DNA of 30,121 bases. Source: UBA7672 sp035548775 (GTDB lineage: Bacteria > Pseudomonadota > Alphaproteobacteria > Caulobacterales > Hyphomonadaceae). Positions 23,914 to 30,121 of this stretch are shown here, in pieces. Numbering within the stretch: the stretch's first letter is position 1; each line of letters begins with the position of its first letter. The notes below the pieces were generated by a model. The model was not told the origin of the DNA, did not search any database, and was given only the letters and a program-made list of their open reading frames with translations. The stretch lies in the NCBI GenBank assembly GCA_035548775.1, contig DASZSI010000250.1, positions 1 to 30,121 on the forward strand, written 5' to 3'. A program made the translations under genes and the position numbers.

Positions 23914-24822
23914 ATGAAGCCCGTCTTCCGCAAGCTGGCGCTCGCCGCCCTCGCGCTTGCAGCATTGGCTGGCGCCGACTCGGCGACCGCTCAAAAGCCG
24001 CTTGTCGTTGATCTCGAACTAGTGCTCGCGGTCGATATTTCCAGGTCGATGGACCAGGACGAGCATGCGCTGCAGCGCAACGGCTATGTCGAGGCTTTCC
24101 GGGACAAGGATGTCATCAACGCCCTGCTGAGCGGACCGGAAGGCAAGATCGCGGTGACCTATATGGAATGGGCGGCCGAGACCTATCCGACCATTCCCTG
24201 GACCATCATCGACAGCGAAAAGGCGGCCCATGCCTTTGCCGACCGGCTGGCGGCGGAGCCTGTGTTCGGCGAAAGGCGCACCTCGATCTCGACGGCGCTT
24301 TATGGGGCCGAGAAACTGATCGACCAGAACAACATCGCCTCGCATCGCCGGGTGATCGATGTCTCCGGCGACGGCGCCAACAATTACGGACCGCCGGTTG
24401 AAGAGGCGCGCGACTTCGTCGTGAAGCAGGGAATCATCGTCAACGGCCTGCCGATCATGCTCGAGCAGGACCGAGGGGGACCCTATGGCGGTCGCGGCAT
24501 CGATATCGACCACCTCGACCGGTACTACAAGGGCTGTGTAATCGGCGGCGCGGGCGCATTTATCGCTCCGGTGTTTAGCTTGCAGCAACTGGCGGCCACT
24601 ATCAGGAAAAAACTGGTGCTGGAGATCGCCGGGCGAGAACTGCCGGACGCTGCGCCGGTGCAGTATGGGGAGGCAAGGCCGGCTTCCGGGCAGGCGGGGG
24701 TGATACCCGCGCAGCTCAAGCTGCCGACCGAAAAGCAGGATTGCCTGGCTGGCGAGAAGCGCATGCAGCGCGGGTTCTATGGCGGCGGGGGCTTTCCGAA
24801 CTTTCCGGGCCCGGAAAACTAG
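23914..24822 (+). CDS. DUF1194 (von Willebrand A-like) exported protein
   Basis: Encodes 302 residues. A signal peptide covers about residues 1-26 (ends A-T-A-Q). The mature start V-D-L-E-L-V-L-A-V-D-I-S-R-S-M-D contains the MIDAS-type D-x-S-x-S (Asp41, Ser43, Ser45) of a von Willebrand A fold, followed by R-R-T-S-I-S-T-A-L and the V-I-D-V-S-G-D-G-A-N-N segment that is typical of DUF1194. Proteins with this fold bind partner proteins through a divalent metal; no partner is known here. The C-terminus is a G/P/N-rich tail. Its stop abuts that of the permease gene on the other strand without a spacer. Confidence 0.88.
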   Translation: MKPVFRKLALAALALAALAGADSATAQKPLVVDLELVLAVDISRSMDQDEHALQRNGYVEAFRDKDVINALLSGPEGKIAVTYMEWAAETYPTIPWTIIDSEKAAHAFADRLAAEPVFGERRTSISTALYGAEKLIDQNNIASHRRVIDVSGDGANNYGPPVEEARDFVVKQGIIVNGLPIMLEQDRGGPYGGRGIDIDHLDRYYKGCVIGGAGAFIAPVFSLQQLAATIRKKLVLEIAGRELPDAAPVQYGEARPASGQAGVIPAQLKLPTEKQDCLAGEKRMQRGFYGGGGFPNFPGPEN

Positions 24823-26226
24823 CTATTCGGCTGGCGCGGTGACTTTTGACCTTCCACGTCGAAAGACGAAATAGGCGGCCACGATTACAACCAACAGAAC
24901 CGTCGAGGCGGTGAATTCCGGTTGCCGGGCGGGCGTCAGCGCCATGGCGACCAGCACCGCTAGCATGCCGCCGACAGCTGCAAGTCCTGCCCAAGGATGC
25001 AACCAGGCTTTCACCTGGAGCTTCTCGGGCGGCGTCTTTCCGCGCAGCAGGATCTGCGCTGCCGCCACGGCTATGTAGACGAACAGCATCAACGCACCGG
25101 AAGCGTTTAGTAGGAAGGCGTAGTAGTCCTTCGGGAAAAAGGCATCGAGCGCGACGCATCCCAGCGACACAGCCGCCCCGAGGATGATCGCGGCGGACGG
25201 CACGCCGCGCTTGTCGACCTTGCGGAGGAATGCGGGGGCGTCGCCGCGGCCGGCCAGACCGAACAGAACGCGAGAGCCGACATAGATTCCCGAGTTGAGG
25301 CAGGACAGCACCGCGACCACGATGATCGCGTCCATTACCGTGGGCGCGTAGGGAATGCCGACTTTCACCAACGCCAGCGTGAAGGGAGACCGGAATCCCG
25401 TCTGCCCGGCCACTTCGCTCCACGGCACCACGCACATGATCAGTGTGATCGACAGCACATAGAACAGCAGCATGCGAATGATGAGGCTGGTGGTGAGGTT
25501 GGCGATCGCCTTCTCGCCCGCATTGGATTCGGCCGCCGCCACGGTTGTGATTTCGGCGCCCACCAGCGTGAAGACAAGCGACACCACGCCGACCAGCACC
25601 GCCGGCCAGCCCTTTGGCGCGAAGCCGCCATCATTCCAGAGATAGTCAAACGTTGGATGCCCGGCCGGATTGAGGCCCAAGGCGAAGCTGGCGGCGATGA
25701 TGATGAACACCACGATTGCCGCCACCTTGATCGAGGAAAACCAGAACTCGAACTCACCATAGGATCGGGTGGAAAGAAGGTTCGAGCCGGTCAGCACGGC
25801 TGCGAGCGTCAGGCCGATCGTCCAGGCCGGAATACCTGGCAGCCAGTCTTCGTGAATGATCTTGGCGCCGACGATGGCCTCGTAGGCCACCACCACCACC
25901 CAGAAATACCAGTAGAGGTATCCGGTCGTGAACCCGGCAAGATCGCCCAGGCCGAGGCGGACATATTCGGTGCACGAGCCGATGCCGGGGCGGGCCATAG
26001 CCATTTCGCCAAGCGCCCGCATGACGATCAGCACCATCAGGCCGGTCAGGGCGTAGGAGGCGATCACCGCCGGCCCCATCTCGGAGATGTAGACCATCGA
26101 GTTGACGAAGAGGCCGCCGCCAATGATCCCGCCGATGGAGATCATCGTGACGTGGCGTTGACGCAGCGATTTGGTCAGCTTCGGAGGCTGCCCCATGTCG
26201 GGCGGATGGGTGAAAGTGTTTTCCAA
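24823..26226 (-). CDS. gabP: Amino acid permease, GabP-like (APC superfamily)
   Basis: Encodes 467 residues from a TTG at 26226 with GAGGGGAG about 7 nt upstream; an upstream TTG (26262) and a downstream ATG (26196, M-G-Q-P-P-K) are alternatives. About twelve hydrophobic segments are visible. The start R-H-V-T-M-I-S-I-G-G-I-I-G-G-G-L-F-V is the AAT-family signature, and L-T-G-S-N-L-L-S-T-R-S-Y-G-E-F-E-F-W and G-A-E-I-T-T-V-A-A-A-E-S closely recall E. coli GabP, a proton-coupled importer of 4-aminobutyrate. A different neutral amino acid is possible. A GabD-like dehydrogenase 3.3 kb away supports a 4-aminobutyrate link. It is divergent from the amidohydrolase gene. Confidence 0.85.
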   Translation of the reverse strand: MENTFTHPPDMGQPPKLTKSLRQRHVTMISIGGIIGGGLFVNSMVYISEMGPAVIASYALTGLMVLIVMRALGEMAMARPGIGSCTEYVRLGLGDLAGFTTGYLYWYFWVVVVAYEAIVGAKIIHEDWLPGIPAWTIGLTLAAVLTGSNLLSTRSYGEFEFWFSSIKVAAIVVFIIIAASFALGLNPAGHPTFDYLWNDGGFAPKGWPAVLVGVVSLVFTLVGAEITTVAAAESNAGEKAIANLTTSLIIRMLLFYVLSITLIMCVVPWSEVAGQTGFRSPFTLALVKVGIPYAPTVMDAIIVVAVLSCLNSGIYVGSRVLFGLAGRGDAPAFLRKVDKRGVPSAAIILGAAVSLGCVALDAFFPKDYYAFLLNASGALMLFVYIAVAAAQILLRGKTPPEKLQVKAWLHPWAGLAAVGGMLAVLVAMALTPARQPEFTASTVLLVVIVAAYFVFRRGRSKVTAPAE

Positions 26227-26346
26227 CCGTAGGCTCCCCTCGAAAATCCGTGAGGAGAGCAAGCCTCGACTTGGGCCAGGAAGGCAAGGGCGCTAGGTTC
26301 GATTTATTGGGCTCGATTTCTGGCTTGCGCCGAAGGGGAGATGATC

Positions 26347-28071
26347 ATGCGTGTTGACCGGCGTTCCGTGATCCTCGGCGGCGCATCGACGGCGCTGTCG
26401 GCCTGCATGAACCAGCCGGGTCGAGCGGGGAAGACGCAAGCCGACATGATCCTGCATGGCGGGCAGGTGCTGACCGTCGATGAGAAGTTCTCGAAGCGCA
26501 CGGCCGTGGCAGTGAAGGACGGCAAGGTCATCGCGACGGGCGGGGCGGAGTTGCTCAACAATTTCGATGCACCGACCAAGGTTGATCTTGCGGGCCGCAC
26601 GCTGATGCCGGGGTTCAGCGACTGCCACGTGCATATCTATTCACTCGCGCCGCGCGCCATCGAACCGGACAAGCCAAAGTCGATTGCCGAGCTTCAGGAT
26701 GTCCTACGCGCCAAGGCCAAGGAACTGGGCAAGGGCGAATGGATCACCGGCTATGGCTGGGATGAAGCGCTGTGGACGGAGAAGCGAAATCCGACGCGGG
26801 CCGACCTTGATGCGGCGGCGCCGGACAATCCGGTGGTGCTGACGCGCGCCGGAGCGCATTCGGCCGTCGCCAATTCGCGCGCCTTCGAGGCGGCGAAGAT
26901 CAACAAGAACACCGAGGACCCGCAGAGCGGCATCATCGAGCGCGGGGCGGACGGCGAGCCTAGCGGCATTATCCGCGAGCGGTTCGACATCGTCACTAGG
27001 CTGGTTCCGCCCGATACGTTCGAGACGCTACGCGCGAGTTATATCAACTCGCTGAAGGCGCTGCTCCCCAAGGGGATAACCTCGTTCCATTCCGCCTCGA
27101 CCGGTATCAATGACGAACCGGTGGAGATGGGCGGGTCTGGGCGGCCGAGCAGCGATCTCACCTGGCGGCGCATGCGTGGCATCTACGATCAGTTGGGCGC
27201 GGACCTGCCGCGCGCCACGCTCTACATCAACTTCCCGGGCGAGGAGAAGCTGAAGGCGTTCGGCAAGAAATCCGGCGACGGCGACGATCGGGTGCGGCTG
27301 GGCGGCATCGGCGAGAACCTGGTCGATGGCGGGTTCACGGGCCCCACGGCCTGGCTGTTGGCGGATTATCGCGGCCAGCCCGGCTTTCGCGGCAAGGGGC
27401 GGTATTCGGATGCGGACCTGCGGGCGATCGTGGACGCCTGCGCGCGCACCGGTTGGCAGACGGCGTTCCACGCGATCGGGGACGCGGCCATCGTGCAGGC
27501 GGTAAATGCATATGCCTCAGCGCTCGACAAATATCCGCGGCAGGATCATCGCTGGTTCCTCTGCCACTTCACCATCATGCCGCCCGACGAGACGATGGAG
27601 AAAATGGCGAAGCACTCGATGATGATCGCCCAGCAGCCCAACTTCCTCTACAACCTCGAAGGCCGCTACGAGCAGACGCTCGACGACTGGCGCCTTGAGC
27701 ACAACAACCCGGTCGTGACGCCCGTGAAGAAGCACGGCATCTTCATGGCCTTCTCCTCCGACAACCTGCCAATCGATCCGCGTGTCGCGCTCTATGCAGC
27801 GACCACCCGCAAGGGCCCTTCAGGCCGCGTGCACGGCGCGGGCGAGGCGATCTCGCGCGAGGAGGCGATCCGCTTTTACACGGCGCACGGTCCGCACCTG
27901 TCGTGGGAAGAAAAGACCAAGGGCACGCTGCAAGCCGGCAAGCTCGCCGACATGGTGATCCTGAAGGAAGACCCGCTGAAGGTTCCCGACAGCGGCCTGC
28001 TCACGCTGAATGTTGATGCGACGTTTGTTGGCGGTAAGCTGGTTCACAAACGGGACGGGGCGACGGTGTGA
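26347..28071 (+). CDS. YtcJ-like amidohydrolase (amidohydrolase_3 family), exported
   Basis: Encodes 574 residues. The ATG at 26347 is preferred over that at 26341 because AAGGGGAG lies 6 nt before it. The N-terminus M-R-V-D-R-R-S-V-I-L-G-G with A-L-S-A-C reads as a Tat-like signal with a lipobox-like Cys20, so it may be a periplasmic lipoprotein. Metal ligands His94 and His96 are in D-C-H-V-H-I; a later His lies in F-H-A-I-G-D-A and the final Asp in F-S-S-D-N-L-P. The C-terminal G-K-L-A-D-M-V-I-L motif closes the family pattern. Members hydrolyse amide or ester-like C-N bonds of small metabolites; the substrate is unknown. Confidence 0.88.
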   Translation: MRVDRRSVILGGASTALSACMNQPGRAGKTQADMILHGGQVLTVDEKFSKRTAVAVKDGKVIATGGAELLNNFDAPTKVDLAGRTLMPGFSDCHVHIYSLAPRAIEPDKPKSIAELQDVLRAKAKELGKGEWITGYGWDEALWTEKRNPTRADLDAAAPDNPVVLTRAGAHSAVANSRAFEAAKINKNTEDPQSGIIERGADGEPSGIIRERFDIVTRLVPPDTFETLRASYINSLKALLPKGITSFHSASTGINDEPVEMGGSGRPSSDLTWRRMRGIYDQLGADLPRATLYINFPGEEKLKAFGKKSGDGDDRVRLGGIGENLVDGGFTGPTAWLLADYRGQPGFRGKGRYSDADLRAIVDACARTGWQTAFHAIGDAAIVQAVNAYASALDKYPRQDHRWFLCHFTIMPPDETMEKMAKHSMMIAQQPNFLYNLEGRYEQTLDDWRLEHNNPVVTPVKKHGIFMAFSSDNLPIDPRVALYAATTRKGPSGRVHGAGEAISREEAIRFYTAHGPHLSWEEKTKGTLQAGKLADMVILKEDPLKVPDSGLLTLNVDATFVGGKLVHKRDGATV

Positions 28072-28245
28072 TCTTCCTTCTTCGCTGAAGGCGGGCGTGT
28101 GGTCAGGCCTGACGCAACGCCGACAACGGTCTTTCACCGGCCTGGCGACGACATGTTGCTACGCGTGCTGCGGGGAGGCATGCTGATCTGCAAGGTAAAG
28201 CGCAGAAGATAGATTACTGCCGCGCTTGAACTAGGGAGGACAACG

Positions 28246-29424
28246 ATGAAAGCGTCATTGGTCGCCGGACTTGCTCTCGCTGTAGCTGCTTCGGTGTCAC
28301 TGGCGCCATTGTCGCCGGCCTATGGGCAGAAACCTCCCAAGCCAGCCGATGCGAATTTCAAGACGCCGTACAACAGCTTCGGCCAGCCCGATATCAGCGG
28401 TTACTGGACGAACGTGACGCTGACGCCGCTTGCCCGCTCGCCCATCTATGGCGACCGCGCGGTCTATACCGACGCCGAGGTCAAGACGATCGAAGGCGAC
28501 GTCGCCCGGCAGCACAAGCTGGGTTCGGCCGTTACCGATCCGAACAGGGGCGCGCCGAAAGCCGGCCAGGACGTCGGCGGCTACAACACGCCCTATCTCG
28601 ATCCGGGCAACCTCATCATGCGGGTTGGCGGAGAGCCGCGCACCTCGCTGCTCACGACACCGAACGGACGGCCGCCACTGACCAGGGCCCAGCTTGCCGC
28701 TCAGGCCAGTGGCAAAGGCCCCGCCACGGGTGGAGGCGCTCCCCGCGGCGGATCGTTCGCGCAAAACCTCGCGCCGGGCGCCGTCAGCGGCGCGCCGATC
28801 GGCGGCATCGCCTTCCGCATCGAGGAGGACGGCACGATCGCCGCGCTCGATGGCGACACCAGCAATCAGTGGCGGCCCACGAACAATCCCGAGGAGCGCG
28901 CCCCCAGCGAGCGGTGCCTCACCTCGTTCGGCCGCAACGCTGCGCCGCCGATGTCGGCCAACGGGTATTACAACAACAACTACCAGTTCATTCAGGGCAA
29001 GGACTCTGTGGGCATCCTCGCCGAGATGGTCCACGACCTTCGCATCGTCCGGCTCAACTCGAAGCATCGCACTGATGGCATTCGCCCGTGGTTCGGGGAC
29101 TCGATTGGCTGGTACGAGGGCGACACGCTCGTGGTCGAGACGACCAACTTCCCGCGAAGCCAGGCGTTCCAGGGTTCGTGGGAAAACCTGAAGGTGACCG
29201 AGCGATTCAAACGCGTGGCCGAGGATCGCGTGCTCTACCAGTTCTCCGTCGAAGACCCGACCATGTGGGACAATCCCTGGGGCGGCGAGTACGAGTTCGG
29301 CGCGCTCGACGGGCGCGTCTACGAATATGCCTGCCACGAAGGCAACTACGCCATGACCGGCATCCTGGCCGGTTCGCGGCAGGCCGAGCGGCAGGAGGCG
29401 GCGGCGAAACGCGGAAAGCAGTAA
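28246..29424 (+). CDS. Exported protein of unknown function
   Basis: Encodes 392 residues with GGGAGGA shortly before the ATG. A Sec signal peptide ends near A-Y-G-Q (residue 28). The mature protein begins with F-G-Q-P-D-I-S-G-Y-W-T-N-V-T-L-T-P-L, a start I associate with a family of uncharacterised exported proteins in steroid- and terpenoid-degrading proteobacteria (recalled, not verified). A G/A-rich linker covers about residues 150-185. The C-terminal half has W-Y-E-G-D-T-L-V-V-E-T-T-N-F, then Y-E-Y-A-C-H-E-G-N-Y-A-M near the end. It is 174 nt after the amidohydrolase gene; no clear terminator or promoter is seen in that gap, and a shared transcript is possible. Confidence 0.75.
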   Translation: MKASLVAGLALAVAASVSLAPLSPAYGQKPPKPADANFKTPYNSFGQPDISGYWTNVTLTPLARSPIYGDRAVYTDAEVKTIEGDVARQHKLGSAVTDPNRGAPKAGQDVGGYNTPYLDPGNLIMRVGGEPRTSLLTTPNGRPPLTRAQLAAQASGKGPATGGGAPRGGSFAQNLAPGAVSGAPIGGIAFRIEEDGTIAALDGDTSNQWRPTNNPEERAPSERCLTSFGRNAAPPMSANGYYNNNYQFIQGKDSVGILAEMVHDLRIVRLNSKHRTDGIRPWFGDSIGWYEGDTLVVETTNFPRSQAFQGSWENLKVTERFKRVAEDRVLYQFSVEDPTMWDNPWGGEYEFGALDGRVYEYACHEGNYAMTGILAGSRQAERQEAAAKRGKQ

Positions 29425-29487
29425 GGCCGAAGCGTTGGAGGCCGAAAGGCCGGGCGCCGAAAGACCGAAGCAGGTCCGTGCCCGCCT

Positions 29488-30121
29488 CTAGAGCTGCACA
29501 AACACCGCTTTGATCTCGACGTATTCGTCGATGCCGTATTTCGAGCCTTCGCGGCCGATGCCGGATTCCTTGACGCCGCCGAAGGGGGAGACCTCGGTCG
29601 AGATCATGCCGGTGTTCATGCCGACCATGCCGTACTCGAGGCCCTCGCTGACGCGCCACGAACGGGCGAGGTCACGGGTGAAGGCGTAGGCGGCGAGACC
29701 CGCGCGGCTGTCGTTGGCGATTCGGATGGCGTCTTCCTCGGCCTTGAACTTCACGAGGCCGGCGACGGGGCCGAAGGTCTCTTCCCGGCAGAGCAGCGCA
29801 TCGGGCTGAACATCGCGCAGAACGGTCGGCTGGAAGAAGGTGCGGCCGTGTGCATCCGGCTTGCCGCCTGTGAGCAGCTTGGCGCCGTGGCCCAGCGCGT
29901 CAGCGACATGCGCCTCGACCTTCTGCAGCGCCCTCGCATTGATCAGCGGACCCTGCTGCGTCACGCCGGCAAGGCCATCGCCTACCACCAGTTGCGAAGC
30001 CTTCTCCGCAAGCGCTTTGGCAAACGCATCGTAGATGCCGTCCTGCACGATGAAGCGGTTGGCGCAGATGCAGGTCTGGCCTGTGTTGCGGTATTTCGAA
30101 ACGACGGCGCCGGCGACGGCG
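29488..30121 (-). CDS. gabD: Succinate-semialdehyde dehydrogenase GabD-like (5' part beyond window)
   Basis: The C-terminal 210 residues are present; the N-terminal half is outside the window. The catalytic cysteine is in G-Q-T-C-I-C-A-N-R-F close to the window edge, a two-cysteine form typical of GabD. E-E-T-F-G-P-V and G-M-N-T-G-M-I-S with P-F-G-G-V-K-E-S-G-I-G-R-E-G follow, as in succinate- and glutarate-semialdehyde dehydrogenases. It oxidises succinate semialdehyde to succinate with NAD(P)+ in the cytosol. With the GabP-like permease nearby it suggests 4-aminobutyrate use, although no transaminase gene is in the window. The 63-nt gap to the exported protein gene holds short GGCCGAAAG-type repeats and no clear terminator. 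Confidence 0.92.
   Translation of the reverse strand, partial: AVAGAVVSKYRNTGQTCICANRFIVQDGIYDAFAKALAEKASQLVVGDGLAGVTQQGPLINARALQKVEAHVADALGHGAKLLTGGKPDAHGRTFFQPTVLRDVQPDALLCREETFGPVAGLVKFKAEEDAIRIANDSRAGLAAYAFTRDLARSWRVSEGLEYGMVGMNTGMISTEVSPFGGVKESGIGREGSKYGIDEYVEIKAVFVQL

Noticed and set aside
26292..26325. Two TCGATTT direct repeats between the permease and amidohydrolase genes
   Set aside because: Seven bases twice in a short gap can occur by chance and no matching promoter was seen.
29425..29487. Short GGCCGAAAG-type repeats after the exported protein gene as a terminator or repeat array
   Set aside because: Only a 4-bp stem with a GAAA loop and no T-run; too short and irregular to call.

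Overview
The window is GC-rich, densely coded chromosomal DNA. The UrcA-family protein, the GC-rich codon use and the mix of Tat-exported enzymes, glycan enzymes and an LAL-type regulator suggest an alphaproteobacterium of the Caulobacterales/Hyphomonadales/Micropepsaceae type. This is inferred from protein style; no rRNA or marker gene is present. I see no phage, insertion sequence, CRISPR array or tRNA.

Layout. (1) 1-1736: a leftward group made of a 37-residue membrane protein, an OsmC-family protein and a flavin monooxygenase-like protein cut by the window edge. It lies downstream of an unusual promoter and structured leader. (2) 1737-2396: a TetR-type regulator with its own terminator. 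(3) 2692-7504: a four-gene rightward operon whose products all look exported: a DUF1592-type haem lipoprotein, a Tat-exported DUF1552 protein, an unrecognised exported protein and an exported VOC-fold protein. (4) 7535-9716: mnmH and selD, divergent, forming the selenouridine tRNA pathway. (5) 9984-13865: a large ATPase/LuxR regulator, an MddA-like membrane S-methyltransferase and an UrcA protein, closed by a strong terminator. (6) 13994-18719: GH130, a Tat-exported sulfatase (opposite strand) and GH3, a probable glycan utilisation patch, followed by a 111-bp inverted-repeat element. (7) 18849-23561: a leftward operon for a 2-oxoacid:ferredoxin oxidoreductase (alpha and beta subunits) and an iron-sulfur flavoprotein. 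(8) 23914-30121: a DUF1194 protein, a GabP-like permease, an exported amidohydrolase, an uncharacterised exported protein and the C-terminal part of a GabD-like dehydrogenase.

The most unusual observation is a matched pair of regulatory regions. The sequence upstream of the 37-residue protein (minus strand, 1462-1563) and that upstream of the MddA-like gene (plus strand, 12618-12718) align almost without gaps. Each has a GAAAWW box, a 17-nt spacer that starts TAGGGGCGC, a TAAWAT box, a second GGGG run 22 nt after the first, then a GATGCG/CGCATC stem. A second hairpin follows whose two arms differ between the copies but stay complementary, and which covers part or all of the Shine-Dalgarno sequence. 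The start codon follows at an almost identical distance. One copy begins at the stop codon of the LuxR/ATPase gene. The two copies may define a small regulon joining an S-methyltransferase with OsmC and a flavin monooxygenase (inference: thiol or organosulfur stress).
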